NCBI RefSeq assembly: GCF_000524195.1
Contig: NW_020170502.1
Span: 62,915 to 126,914, forward strand
Length of the DNA stretch: 64,000 bases
Direction of reading: 5' to 3'
Source of the DNA: Echinococcus granulosus
Lineage: Eukaryota; Platyhelminthes; Cestoda; Cyclophyllidea; Taeniidae
In this document: positions 49,005-62,224 of the stretch, piece by piece
Numbering within the stretch: the first letter of the stretch is position 1
Layout of the letters: each line of letters opens with the position of its first letter
Position numbers and translations under genes: made by a program
Notes under the pieces: model-generated
Databases searched by the model: none
The model's input: only the letters and a program-made list of their open reading frames with translations
Told to the model about the DNA's origin: nothing

Positions 49005-52000
49005 GTGGGTGGGTGGGACGCGGCAGACACGACTATTCACCCCATATTCTCCTTTATCCGAAGGCCAAATACACCACTGCCTGTGAAGTACCACGGAGGC
49101 GTCGGAAAGGCGAAGAGCCGGGAGTCGGAGTCAGCGAGGTAAAAAAGCAAAGAGGCCATCTTCTTCCACCAGGCCGCTTGAGACCGCATGCCGCGAAGCA
49201 GATGCATAAGTTATTCTGGGCTTTAGCTAGAATGCGAAAGAGGCAGTAGGAGGGAGAGGAAGGGAGAAAGAGGACGGGAGGCAGATGCTGCCTCCTCATC
49301 ATCCTAGGTGATAATTATCGCCTTTACTATTCCCGATTGTTTGATAATAGACAACCAATGGAAAATTAAAAACGGCAAAAAGAAATGGAGGTGGAGTGGA
49401 CTGGATTGGACTGCTTTTGGCTTCCAGAGGGGAAATAAACAGAAAATCAGAATTGGCGGCTAATTTGTTTCTCATTTGTGCTCATCCGGGGGTGCTGCGG
49501 TGACGCTGGATGACAGCGGCGACAAAACACCGCATCTATCCATTTAATTCCTCTCTAGGTGCTTGAGAAGTCACCTGAAACAACTCCTTTATATTTACAT
49601 TTAATGTATAAAAATAAAAAGACAAAAAGGGGAGATTTGAGGGGGAGAGAGGGGAGTTTCCTGTCCCGAAAAATGTGACATACACGATTAGCCGAAATCT
49701 CGTTCTTTTAACTTAGAGGCACCCATTTCCGTCAAACCACCACCACATTTTAGGGAGGAGACTTGGCTACTCGGAAATCACATCCCTCCTTTTTTTAGAG
49801 CTTGAATTATCCTAGGTGTTGGACTGAAAAGTTGATTATGCCAAAGTCAGACTACTGTATTTACGAAAACAAATTGCTAAAAAATATCTAAATTTTTAGT
49901 CAGTGGTTTAATTTCCTTTACGTATTTTAAATAGCGAGTCAAAGAATTGAGTGGTATGAGCCAACTGGCGGTGCAGGGCCCTACAGCCGCATTGAATCGA
50001 CAAGTTGAATTGTGTGCTGCCGTGTTGAAGTTCATTAAAACAAACCCACAGTCACAGTTAGTTTTAGCACGTTTTTGCATAAGATTAACCCAATCTTTCA
50101 ATATTATTTCTGCAAAAATTCCCTAAAATTGAAGAAAACCTTACTAGGCACACGTTTCGGCTCAATAAACACCAAGACAACACAAGTCAAGCAGAGGGGA
50201 AACAGCTAGACCCAACCACATTGGTTGCACATTCCAACTGTCTCATTCCCCTCTCCTGGAGTCAGGGCATGGTTGACTAAAGGGAGAAAGTGATGAGCAC
50301 TTGGGACAGCATGCGGAAAATACGGGGATTTGAGGCGGCATCGGCCGATCCAACCAGAGACGCAAAATCATTCTACTTGGATATTTTTGTAACAGAACAG
50401 GGTACTGTAAAGCCCTCCCTCTTGTGCATCGCATACGGCGGTTTGTTTGGATTTCTGATAAGAGGGGGATATTTGCGTCCTCTCTGTTCCACCCACCCAC
50501 GCAAACACAATAAAAATGGGGAATGATATTCGAGAGACTAAAGGTAGAAGAGATTTGTGGTGATAGCTCAAGAAAGCCTGCACTTAAACTTCCTCGTCGT
50601 CGACTTTTTTCCCCAACTTGTACAGTGAAGTAGCTTTGGCAACCATTCCTACTTAAGTGTCCCTTTTAGTGGAATCGCGTGTGCGTATTTTGACTGCATG
50701 TGACTCCGCATCATTTCGTGCCCTCACTCTTAGTTACGCGACTCCCAGATAAACATCATATCCGAGCGCGGGGTAGACACAAGGCGCCTCTCTTCCTTCT
50801 GACTACGGCAACTTTTTTATGCCCGGACAAGAAAATGCATTACAAAGCACTTGTTTTAATTTGCAGTCTTTTGGCGCGGATATGGAATGTGCCCGTGCGC
50901 TAATTCTTCCCGAAATAGAGACGCCGCAGCAAATGCACTCTAGTCGCTGGAACCGTTGCTGAATTCATGATAAGTAGTATGGAGGAATATGCAACTTGTC
51001 ATCGGATAAAAGGCCTGGTCTGGCGACCATTAGTCTGATATGATGTTTTTACCTTGAAGCGGTCGCACAACCAACGGAGACCGAGGAGTCCGCGTGAATA
51101 AACGCGCGTTTAAGCAAAGCACGGTGTCCATAAGATATTAAACCGATCTGGGGGTCTTTTAAAATGTAAAGTTTAAATATCTTTTCCTTAAAATCATTAA
51201 CTGTTTTCCACTAAATTACTTGCTTTAGACTACAAAAACCCTAATTTAGCCAACTGAAACAAGGCGTTCGGGCAGCCGTTGGTGCCGAAGCAAAGAAGGG
51301 TTTCGTATTTTTTGACATCTACACAGCCTCTAGTCAACTATATGCAAGGCAGAAGGGAGAATAGGCATGTTTCTTCTTTTATAAATAACCGTGCTCTTGG
51401 TTTTTTATTTCCAAAAAGTAGAACAGTGGCTACTTTTTTGAGGCTCACCAATGCCTCACTGTTGAGCTTTAGTTGGCCAAAAAAACCGCACCGACTTTTT
51501 GAGAGGGCTTTCTCTGTCTGTCCTGTTGCCTTTAGGACATGAGGGTATGCGAAGACAAAAAACTATGACAATCACTGTCAAAAGTGTGCATTGTCTAAGG
51601 CATTGCGGTGGGGAGTGGGTGCACACGCGCTGCAGTATTTTACCTTGAGAGTAAATGACTGTCACAAAGCGCATTTTTCTTTCCTTTTTTGACTTTTTCC
51701 AACGTATATGCATAGTAGACACTTATAAATTGGCGGTAGATCCACAGCTGGATAAAACAAAAGATTTCCAGCGCCTTGTGTAATGTTGTTCTCAGGAAAA
51801 GGGAAACGCTCCTCCACTTTGATTAAACGACAAGAATTTGATGTAAGTAGTATGGTACATATTGTTTAAGAAGTTTTAAATTAGATCACTTCTAATTCTG
51901 AGGCCGCGGATACATCTAAAGTAGGGGATTTATTTAAATGAACTGAAGGCTCTCCCAACTGGCGTCAGATATTTGCTTGCCTGGAAGCACGAATTCAGGC

Positions 52001-52867
52001 TTCCTCCGGAAGTAGCGGAGATAATTTTCCTTTTCCGCCTCCGGTCACCCGGGCATCTTTTTTTTCACTGGTATGACAAAGAGAAAGGTCATTTGGTATT
52101 CGCCTTAAATAAAGCGAAAGGTACTGAAAGTCCTACTGATATCGTTTATGCCGTTATAAGGAGCAATTTATGGGATGTGCCAAAAAATAAGTAAAGCTAC
52201 ATCGTAGCATTAGGTGGAGTTTTTACAAAGTCCACCTTTTATCTACCTGATTATTTTTGAGACCATTGAAGTCTTCTGCAGACAGCATTGGATGGATCTA
52301 AAAGAGATTCAAAAAATGACAAATTTTATGGAATGACCTTAAGGGTGTCAGCTATATCTCATCACGCCAACATTATTATGACCTTCAAGTGGGTTAGTCA
52401 AGAGCTTATGGGCTATGAGATGCTACCATTCACTTTATGCTAAGCCTACTCGAGAAGTTTGAAGGCCAGTAAGAAAAGTGGCACGAGTCGAGCTCCACAC
52501 ATGGTCCAGTCGTGGGGCGGAGGGGCCCGTGAGATTTAGTGGGTTTACAGTAGCGACGAATAAAGGCGGACAAAATGAATAGTTTATGATTTGATTGCGT
52601 ATCGGCAAAATCAACCGGGTGGAATATTTTTTTCTCGAAACTGTACAATGTAGCCGCGATTTGCATGGGCGGGGGATTTGTAAAGTTGGGGAGGGGCGTA
52701 ATAAATCTCAATTTTGGATTGGACCTGTGTCACATGGGTGTTGCCCGTCAATTACATGGCTCCACGAACCTAGGAGTGTGAAAGTGTGCCTTGTCCGTAG
52801 ATGACTGAGAAGGCGGAAAGAATTTCATTAGCCCAATCACAAACTGTTCAAATTTTTTCTTGTCTAG

Positions 52868-52895
52868 TTGACTGTACTACAAATAGGAGTGAAAG
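52868..52895 (+). other. Candidate 28-nt micro-exon in the long intron of gene F
   Basis: AAATTTTTTCTTGTCTAG precedes and GTGAGTGGG follows a 28-nt segment; both splice sites are near consensus. The phase-0 reading is LTVLQIGVK plus one base, so it would need a partner exon to restore frame before 58503. Confidence 0.25.
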
Positions 52896-53193
52896 GTGAG
52901 TGGGAAGCTTGACAAGTCCAATTGTCAACCTTATTTAAAAGAAACAAAAGCTTATGGAGGTCTATTTATAACGATTTCCAGCCTAGAGCAGCAAAACACC
53001 TTGACGTAATCAAGGTGATCATGCCATGAAGGTGTGACATTGCTGCTTGGACAGATACGAATTCATAGTGATAGGGGGGGGTGAGTCAGTATGACAAGTT
53101 TCAAGCCCTTAGCCATGATTGCTTTTGGAAAGGTGGACCTTCTTGCAACCTCTCGACTTGTATCTTACCAAGAAGGACAGACTCCCGCCGCAG

Positions 53194-53267
53194 ATATGGG
53201 GTAGGAAATTTAGCCGACGAATCGTCGGAAATAATAGCGGAAGTGGTACACCACACACATACATTAG
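53194..53267 (+). other. Candidate exon in the long intron of gene F
   Basis: After GACTCCCGCCGCAG a frame reads YGVGNLADESSEIIAEVVHH then THTL and ends at ACATTAG|GTGAGG. The composition is protein-like and the donor is strong. An internal AG (ATTTAG|CC at about 53213) would instead give a phase-1 start that joins in frame to the 28-nt candidate at 52868-52895. Unproven. Confidence 0.25.
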
Positions 53268-54717
53268 GTGAGGAATTCCAAGGTCGAAGGGTTTGCTAGT
53301 TATGGTATTTGATTTACGGGGATGTAAACCATTTACTTTCCCCACAAAGTTGCCCTTGACTAATACTAAGAACGACATTTAAAGGAAGGAGAGAGCCTTT
53401 CCACTGTATGTAATTTTAAAATTTTTATAATTTGTGCCCAAATTCCTCACCGATGTTGTAGGAAGCTTCTTCGACTCTGAAATCCAAGTCGAATCGCATC
53501 AGGTTGAATAAACTGACGGTTTAAGGTAGACCAGTGCATGTACCAGCTTTCTGACCTGAATTTTGCTGTAATTTACAATAACTTGTCAGCTTTGACATCT
53601 AATACCTTAGAATGAAAGTATAGAACTAGTAAAAGTTCATCGCCATCAGTATGTCATTTTATTGCTTTTCCCCTCAACAAGATAAGATCTTCAAACAAGT
53701 TGATGAGGTCTGTTCCTTCCTAACGTCTTTGAGTGTACAGCTAGGCAAAGTAAACAGTTTTGCGCATTTAGAGAGCGATTTACCATTTCCCTTTACACCC
53801 TTTAAAAGTTAATGTGCCAACGCCGACATTAATAAAGCATAAGAATGCTGCTCTTTGGGTTTTTTTAAGTTGCTAACATGCAAATTAAATTGGTGTCTTT
53901 AAGGCACGTCCTTCTTGACTTAACTCTCGGTAAATCATATTCGGAAGGGCAAAAATTGCACGAAAATTTTCGCACTTTAAGGCTACCTGTTGTTTAATTA
54001 CTTAAGTGGATGGAGTGAATGTGTTGCGGTGGCATGGCCAGGAAAAGAAGAAACTGAAATGTCCGAAATGCACCGTCCACGAAGGGGGAGAAGGGCAAGA
54101 GTACGCAGAGGGAAAAGTTTCATTTCCAGGTTTTCTGTTCGTTTCAGTAAAAAAATGTTTGCTGCAGTGCAAATACTTTGCTTTACTAGTTCTTCTACTT
54201 GACGAATTCAACAGCTTCTAAGGAATTAACTTGGAAGAAAGCAGAAAATCCCACATTTGTACACCACAAGATTTGTTGGGAATAGAGGCATTATAGACTA
54301 AGAAAAGTACTACTTTTATTTCTTTTTTCCCCCAATTTTTTGACATTAAACCCGGGCGGGAAAATTGGGTAGCAGTGCAAATGTCACATCGGTAGTGAAC
54401 ATGCTGCAATAGATAAAGAAACGAAATTAGTTCTTAGCTAACTAGACAACATAATTATTAAATGATCAAATTTTCCTTGACTAAAAAACTTGCTTTTTGT
54501 TTTAATTTTGTGTTTGTAGGGAGCACACATCCAACTTTCTCATTGCGAGTTTTGTCATCCCCTCTGCTTCGTAGACACGCTCTGAGATGGGCAAGATAAT
54601 CTCAACACGCTTGACAATACTTGATTGTTTATATGCTTTTTAGGAGCGTCTAATCATATAGGGTAACATAAATGGCGGGATTCAGCTCCGCATTATCTGA
54701 TAGAGGACGCGAGGGAC

Positions 54718-54730
54718 GGGGGGGGGGGGG
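54718..54730. repeat. Poly-G tract
   Basis: Thirteen consecutive G bases in the long intron of gene F. Confidence 0.95.
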
Positions 54731-57102
54731 TAGGAAAATGACATAATCCTATATTACTGCGTTTGACAGCTTTAAGGCTAGACAACGACGTGTAATAGTG
54801 AACCTACGTTACCTGTGCAAGAGTTGCGGACAGGGATCGTCTCACCAAGGCGTGCTTCAAAAGTAGTCTCCAGTGGAATTTTCACTTAAGCGTGCCGTAG
54901 ATATGACTCTTTTTTTACTTGAAGGAACATATACCACTTACTTAAAGAGGGTCGCAAACATTTGCGACATTATAGGTGAAATGGCCTATACTTACACGGG
55001 TAAAAGAACAGCAGTAAATACAGAGTAAATTATTGCTCTAAAGGTGAGGTGAACTACAAATTAGCGGAGTAACGTAAGTTTGGGCCGTATGGTGCACTCA
55101 AACAAATTCGCTACATGTAACAAAGTGGTTAATTTTGTTTAGCTATCCTGAATTGCAGCTACATTATTTTAAGGCAAAAAAACAAACCATAAAATAGAAA
55201 CAAACGTTTTTATAAGGGTATACGAAATGGAATTAAGGTGATGCACTTTGGAAGTGTAATTTGCTTGTTGAGGTGTTTATCGCTAAAATCCTCTTCATTT
55301 TGCCATTATAATGCAACTTTGCTAAACTACGATATTTTTAAAGAGTTTACGTATCCTAAAGCACAAAACCACTTCTCGATTGCCTGCGTTTCTCACCTAG
55401 TTTCACTTTTGACTATCTTATTACCACCTTTTTGGTTGGCCAATGAATCCAAAAATCGGGCAATATAGTCAGTGAAGATGCCTAAGAAGGTAAGCGTAAG
55501 CCCTAAAGTATAATTCCTGGTTGTTACTAAGACTAAAAAACCTTTCCTTCTCAAGGTGACACGGCGCCCACCTATGAGCAATCTAACTTCAGACCACTTG
55601 TACGGGCAGCTTTTGCATGGGCTTCAAAATGTCAGGAGAGGTAGAAGTGGAGGCACTTATAGAGACTGAGGATTTATAACGCAGACGTGGGTGGAAAAGT
55701 TAGAAATTGCTCTTACACGGGGCAAATCGCACCAAATTTTTAGTCACTGCACCTTATTTATGCGTATTTAATGAGCACAAAAATGTTAGGTTTTCCCATC
55801 GCGAGTCAGCCATGTCATAAACAAGTGCCGTGAGGTGTCAAAACAACCCAAGGACATGCGGAAAGTTGGATTTGGGTTTACATCGCCAAGGTTTATACTT
55901 CGCAGACTTAAACAACTGAGGCATCTGGCGCCAATTTAAGCAAGGAAAATTAGCAAATTTTTTATCTAAAGAACTTGGCTTACCGTTTAAACTGGTTGGT
56001 GGGGCTAAAATTACAAATTTTTATTGAGTTTAGTTGTTCAAATCGCTAGGTCCTTTTTATTTCCATTTTATATTTGGCCCGTCACATAAAGACCCAAAAA
56101 TCGCCCATCAAAGTACCTTCCTCTACCTTTTTAACAAAAAAACCGCATGTCTAGTATTAAACTGATGAGCCATTGTGATTTCAACATTTTTAAAGATCGG
56201 AACCCTCGGTTAGTCGGGCTACTCGGCTGTAACTGGACTCAGTGTACTCGAAATATGCGTCAAAGTCCACCTTCAACGCTGTCACCAGTGTGGTAGTGGA
56301 AGTTCCCTAAAACGTCGGGCATTTATGTAAGAGGGCAATGCTAGCCTCCTCCAAGGTAATTAGTGGCGTCCGCTCAGCTGAGAGGTTGGCGCAGTGTGAT
56401 ACTTGTCCCTAAAGGCCGCGCTTAAGCAGACATCCCATACGGCACTTAACGCGCGATTAGAAAGTATTTCCTAGTTACTTTGAAGTCTCTGTATGACCCA
56501 TACGATTTCCTATATGCCTGTCTACACGGGACGCGCCAGTCAGTCGGCAAGCCTATCCTTTCTTGAGTTTTTTATCAAATTTCCACCCATTTTGCATGAG
56601 GAGAGGAAGGGGAGAGAGGCACTGGCGCTTCCTCTTCCATACGACCCCATAGTGTTATTTATTAGAGTGTTTGCCATTGTTCTTAGCGCATCATTACCCA
56701 TGCCAACCAGGCAGTAACAGAAGGTGGTTGAGGCGCGATTTAGTGCTTCCATCGGACTGGAAAAATTGATAAATATTTGTCACTTTTGACGAGGGTGATA
56801 GACTGTTGTAGTGTTTTTGTTTGTACTTTTTCTTAACAAACAAAATAAAGTGCTTTCTTGAGTCAACTAGTATAGCGAAAGCCTAAACCGTACTGTCGAA
56901 ATTGTCAACTAAAGGTCAAACACAGAAGTCACTCCCTTGCTGGAGTGTGCAGATAAGTGGGTAACCCATTTCCACTCCATGGCTCAACTCAATTGTAATA
57001 CGCAAAAAAATGTTTGCAACCACACAAATTTTGTTTTAATTGACAGAAATAAGCCGTTTTGTAGTAGCCACGAAAATTCAAGCCTCAATCTCCTGCCTTC
57101 CC

Positions 57103-57184
57103 CTTCTTCTTCATCTTCTTCTTCTTCTTCTTCTTCTTCTTCTTCTTCTCCTTCTTCTCCTTCTTCTCCTCCTTCTTCTCCTTC
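57103..57184. repeat. (CTT)n pyrimidine repeat
   Basis: An 80-base imperfect CTT/CTC triplet array. It opens long Ser-rich (plus) and Glu-rich (minus) frames that are not genes. Confidence 0.95.
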
Positions 57185-58502
57185 AATACTTTCGATGGTC
57201 AAGCGACTGTTAGGGAAGATGATTTATGAATGGAGACGCCATTACTTCTCGTTTAATCCGCCGCTTTTCGTTATTATTTGTGTGGCAATTCAAAAAGCAG
57301 AAAATAATTCAAACAAAAATAAGGCGGAAGTTGACAGATTAGGCCATTAAATGAAACTGTCGGGTCTGTCGCTGTCAACGTGGGAGATGCTTCCACGAGA
57401 GCAAAGATTTGCAAAGAAGCACCTTCAAATGAGGCAAAAAATTTACTTCGCAGCTTCAAAATCGGTTTCTCCTACCCATTTTTATTCTGCCGAATTACCT
57501 CTCATTTGGGTTAATCTACGCGTTTTATTATCCATCATGATAGGTACAGCGCAGGGTAGAGTGACATATTTTTTGAAAAAAGTGCAAAATTTATTATATT
57601 TTTAGGATGAGTTAGCGGCTGGCTAAAAAAGGGAAAAAAATGCACATTTTTTAACAACTTGTACCTCGTTTAAATACACCCTGTGCATAGCGACACTTTT
57701 AAGTACTCATTTTTCCACTCTATAGTTGAGCATCTTTTCAGCAGATTTGCGATAATTTTGGCAAATCAAAAAGGGAGGAAAAAGAGTTTTTTTACCCAAT
57801 TAAGGATTAAAAATACCAAAGGCAGTTTTTAGTTAATAAATTTAAAACGCGTCTTTTCACGTAGGGGTAATGAGTGAACACAATTACTAAAAGAAAAAAT
57901 TTTTGACTTCATTAATAATTTACTTTGGGAAAAAATTAAGAAAACAGCCCAACTATTAACTCTCAGTTGCTCTAACTACAAAAAACCAATAATTGTTGAA
58001 GATTTTGGTTTAGTGAAATGCTACTTAATTGCTTGACGGTTTTGAGTAGCAAGGTTGGGCTAGTACTTCATCAAACATTTGGAGAAGCGTAGCAAGATTT
58101 TTTTGTTCATAAAGCAGAATTTAACTTAAAATTCGTACAATATGGAGATAACCTAGTAGGTGCGAAATTATGCTTGTCGACTATACGAATCGTGTTTGCG
58201 TTCGTGGTGATGAGAGTGTTGCCTTTTTCTTGACAAAAAATGTCTATAATTCCTTTGCATCTGTTGTAACTACTCCTTCTTGAGGCAAAACTGTCAACAA
58301 GTTCCTTACCGGACTGAAATTCCATCAAATGCTTCATTCAGTCTGCTTTATCTTCAATTGCACAGAAGTCTGCGCGTCGAAGATTCTTACCAATTCCGCG
58401 GATCTAAAATCCAAATACACCGCCAGTCTGACGACACTTTCAAAAGTTTACTTACATTTTTAGGAGCCCCTGGAATTTCTTCGTCGATGGTCCTACTTCC
58501 AG

Positions 58503-59000
58503 GCGGTGTGGAGGTCAGCTCTCTCAGGAACTCCCCTACCTGAACCTTTAGAGGAGACGGGATCTTTAGGAGCTCTTTCACATCAGCGTCATTGCTCTCC
58601 CACTCTTCCACCATATTCCACAGCATCTTCCTTGGCTGCATCCGTATCAGCATCATTATCAAATTCCACTTCCACAAGTCGCAATCCCCGCACCTATCAG
58701 CCCGTCTGTCTGCGCCTCCTTGCACGACGTGCTGTGAGGGGTTACGTTGCCCGGGCTGAGATGACACGTCGACATGGCGCGTCAGCAGCATTAACACCGC
58801 CTTTAACGGTGCCAGCATTGCAACGATTCTTGGGATACTTTCACAACCTGCAACACATGCTGGGTGCGCCACTGCCAGCGGCTCTACAGATCCTTCTGTC
58901 CACCACGACCACCGCTGCGAATGCTAATATCTCGATATTGCGAGCCAGTGAGGACCCCAATCCGCCAAGGAGCTGCCCATCTAAAGATGAAGTACTGTAA
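58503..59000 (+). CDS. Gene F, terminal exon: SOCS box
   Basis: This exon follows a good acceptor (GATGGTCCTACTTCCAG) and is phase 0, matching the donor at 45797. It encodes a Ser/Thr-rich linker, then RTYQPVCLRLLARRAVRGY, which fits an Elongin B/C-binding box (L-x3-A-x3-V pattern). After a short Arg/Ala insert comes LTPPLTVPALQRFLGYF, resembling a Cullin-5 box (LPxP-like, then L..FL.Y). The exon ends ..PSKDEVL-stop and an AATAAA follows 85 nt later. Together these make a SOCS box, which recruits Cullin-5 ubiquitin ligase. An overlapping minus-strand frame (58872-58387) is open too, but the plus frame has the motif, acceptor, stop and polyadenylation signal. Confidence 0.6.
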   Translation, partial: AVWRSALSGTPLPEPLEETGSLGALSHQRHCSPTLPPYSTASSLAASVSASLSNSTSTSRNPRTYQPVCLRLLARRAVRGYVARAEMTRRHGASAALTPPLTVPALQRFLGYFHNLQHMLGAPLPAALQILLSTTTTAANANISILRASEDPNPPRSCPSKDEVL

Positions 59001-59084
59001 AATTAACCTCTCACTCACTTCACTTTTAGTGAATCTGAAAAAGGGAGGTCCTCATATCGAGCTAAATGTATTTTTCCTCAGGCA

Positions 59085-59090
59085 AATAAA
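59085..59090 (+). terminator. Polyadenylation signal AATAAA of gene F
   Basis: AATAAA lies 85 nt past the stop codon of the SOCS-box exon, on the same strand. Confidence 0.55.
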
Positions 59091-60423
59091 GAGGCGTTAA
59101 AAGGCGCGCTTCGTCTCCAACTTTTTCCCACCTCCATGTAACCGCACTGGGTGTCTCACCATCCTTCACAAGACCCACCATATTTGAAAACTAATTTGAG
59201 TATTTTTGCTGAAAAGTAGACGAGAAATTATCTAGTTAATCATTTGTTTACAGTCTATTTAAAGAGCTCATTTTAACCGCTAGGTCAAGGACTCCTGGGA
59301 GGGTATCCAGTCTCCAAATCGACATTAATTAGAGAATATTTTTACGTAGGCGGCCTCCCTGGAGAAAGAGGAATTGTTCGGATTGATTGCCTACCTAAAA
59401 GGCTTCATTGGACTAATATCCGTGTTTTTCGCCGCCCCTGGCATCCAATCTCTGAGGTGCCAAAGTCATTTTGGCAGTGATTTCAATGTTAAAAATATGA
59501 TTTTTTTTATGGCTTATGAAGTGTACTTTATCTTTTTTTAGAGAAATGACAAGAAGAGAGCAGCTACTACAGTAATCTTGTTGTCTAATCCCTCCGGCTT
59601 GGATTTCAGACCCCCTGGATCTAGGAGAGTGGCTAGAGAAAGACATATAGGGGGATTGGGTGGTCGGGATCGGTTCCTCTACAGAGCGGCCATGCCTTTG
59701 ACTTAATCTGACTATTTTTCATCTAAAAGGTTAATTCAAGCAAACATGCTATACTGAGAAGACTTCTATTTGCTTTCCTGATCGAAGCAAAGTCTAGGAT
59801 GAGACCTTGTAAGCTCCACTTCCTTTTTTGGGCATCTAATGGAATTTAAAAGTGCTTTGTCAATTAGGAGGCAATCGACAGGCCCTTTTTCACCCTTCTC
59901 AAAGTACGTGTAACTTTCTACAAACGGTCAGCCCACTGATCGCCATTAGTGGTTATACTAACTCCTGAGGGGTTCCACGATAAAGCTGAATTATCTCTCT
60001 GGGGAACCAAAATAAGTTTCTTATTTTTTAAAAAAAAATACTGTAATTAACACTGAATACATATTGAACTAAATTTACATGTTTTTTTCTTCAATGCCTT
60101 ACCATTTCCTCCTTACCTCCCCTGGCCTAGATGAACACATTAACTACTGATAAACCTTTTCAGTAGTTTAAACGAAAGGAAGGGGGAAAAATTGCATCAT
60201 TGTTCTGAATGACTACTCATTTACTACCAAAAAGTATAATTATTAAGAAAGGATTAGAGCCAGAACTTAGTGCAGTAATTTGAGGGGATCTGTGAATTGT
60301 ATGCATTGGTGGGTCTGTATCAAATGGAAAGGTCTGTGCGTTGAATGATTGACAGGGGAAGAGAAAGGGCGAACGAACGTACCATTGGTTAACCTCAAAA
60401 TCCAGTACCCACCCACCCTCTGC
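59091..60423. other. Convergent intergenic region between genes F and G
   Basis: AT-rich; no exon-like frame. No minus-strand AATAAA for gene G was found. Confidence 0.4.
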
Positions 60424-61249
60424 CTACGCTTCTAAGACTCGCAATGCCTCATGCTCTAATGTCTCAGGCTGCTCTGTGTGTGTTGTGGATACGGACTTCT
60501 TGACAAGGGTTGATTTGTTGGAGGCCAAAGAGCAAATACAACAGTGATCTACGTGCTGGCTGCAGCTAAGGCCCTCTTCAGAGACAGTCAGAAGAAGGTC
60601 CTTTAATTGCAATACAAGGCAAGATTTAGTTAAGTTTATACCATTTTCAGTAGGAAGTTAAGCCCGTTTTGTCCGGCAGTCAAGCAGGAATCTTGCCAAA
60701 TTTGCAGACCGACACGTGAAGCAGGCAAAGTAGCGGAAGGGACAGTACGAGCGACTTAGGTATTTCTATATTCTTTAAAGCACACCTGGCATGGTTTATG
60801 CAAGTCGTTAGTGCTCAGCACATCGCCAAATCTACTATTTGGAGGTGACAGAGGCTCTAGCCAAAACACTAGCCTTATTAACGTACTTCCTCTCAAGCCA
60901 ACCAATCGGATGATGGCGAGAAGGGCAGCGGCAGTCCTAGGCGCGTAGTAGACGCCCTCATTTTCGGTCATTTTTATCTGTCCACAAGTCCTGTGTCTCT
61001 GGCGGAAGAGGCGGCGACATAACAAATAGACCACTTCTGAGCTAGGCGTTTTGGATTTTCTCTTCCTCCAACCAGCGTCTCATCCTTCCGCCTCAGGATG
61101 ACTGGTTTAAGGAAGAGAGTTTGCGATTTTACAGATATCTCAAGCAGTAGGAGAGGGTCAGAGTTTATACCCTCCCTCTCCAGCGCCTTCTTGGGGATCG
61201 ATGACGCTGTCTCAGATGCTGGAGTTGGTCCATTCTGTCCGCCTGCCAC
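60424..61249 (-). CDS. Gene G: minus-strand gene, three 3' exons, unidentified
   Basis: Exons are 61249-61133, 60998-60786 and 60600-60424 (TAG). All are phase 0, with CACCCTCTAG|GTG, ATATCT|GTAAAA, GCCTCTTCCGCCAG|AGAC, CCATGCCAG|GTGTGC and GCAATTAAAG|GACC. The first encodes VAGGQNGPTPASETASSIPK, the second KMTENEGVYYAPRTAAALL and a hydrophobic stretch (LAIIRLVGLRG) then SPPNSRFGDVLSTNDLHK, and the last DLLLTVSEEGLSCSQHVDHC with a CCICS cluster and an acidic tail (ETLEHEALRVLEA). The hydrophobic run is too short and charged to call a membrane helix. The 5' part lies to the right, possibly including the frame at 62485-62225. The gene converges on gene F, 1.4 kb apart. No family is recognised. 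The first donor is weak; GAGG|GTATAA is an alternative with a different phase. Confidence 0.4.
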
Positions 61250-62224
61250 CTAGAGGGTGTATTTAAAATTAGTCCAAAAAGTGGTAAACAGCCACCTCTT
61301 AAGGAGCATAAGAAAAAACCAGCATTACAGGTAAAAACCCACTGCGTCTTAAAATGGAGCTGCAGAAGGGGTGGAGAAAGGAAAAATGCAAAGAGAGATT
61401 CATGTTGAGGTCGTAGAAGCATATTGTTGTCCGCTTTTATAACCACATTCCTTAATGGTTCTAAACGTCACCGATCTCCGGTTTGAAAAGTAGAAAAGTT
61501 ACTCCAGCAGGATGGAATGCGGCTCTCCCTCTGGGTCTGTGCACTCCGTAGGAAGTCATACCAGTGTGGAAGAGGATAGCGCCTTATCGAAGAGGAGAGG
61601 TGAGACGCTCTAGGCATGGCCGACATGTCCAGCTAAAGTGGAATCTATTTTAACAGTCCTTCGGGCACTTTTCTCAGTGCATTCTCCACCGCTTCCATCA
61701 GAAAGAACTCATTCCATTGCAATCCTTGTGAACTACTTTAGAAGGCGTGATTTCACTCCCCTCGACCTAGCTAAGGCTTGAGAAGGAGGAATCCGAGAAA
61801 GACGGCGTCGAGGAGTGCATACCCTGCGACTCTCTTTTTTAGTCTCCATTCACTCCATAAAGACTTGGGAGAAAGTGGAAATTTTCTAATTATCCAAGCA
61901 TGATGTCACTAATTATTAATAGTCTGCTTGACAAACATGCGAGAGGACTAATTGCCTGCCCAATCAACGGACGCCATTCCGAGTAGGCAAGAGACGAGAC
62001 CTCAGAACAGATGTCTACAGCTCCGACCTCCTGACCTTCCACGCGCCTATCGACTACTAGACTGATGGAATACTGCAGTCATAAAATGATCTCGGTGGAT
62101 TCGTCTTGACCTTGTAATAGCCAAAGTGTCACTTTATACGGCTGACCAATCAGCAACCTGGAAGTACTCCACCCTCCAGTACCTACTACTTATTCCAGCG
62201 ATGGCGGAGCTATACTTTGTTCCA

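Larger units (their letters stand above)
45798..58502 (+). other. Long intron of gene F (or intergenic DNA)
   Basis: If the two gene F exons are one gene, this 12.7-kb stretch is intron. It holds the two candidate small exons at 52868 and 53194, microsatellites and poly-G, and many short frames that look random. Confidence 0.35.

Noticed and set aside
57103..57202. Ser-rich and Glu-rich open frames
   Set aside because: They come entirely from the CTT repeat.
58387..58872. Minus-strand frame with a GTAAGT donor (ending ..PGAPKN) opposite the SOCS-box exon
   Set aside because: The plus strand has a SOCS-box motif, a strong acceptor, a stop and AATAAA; the minus frame is probably its mirror.
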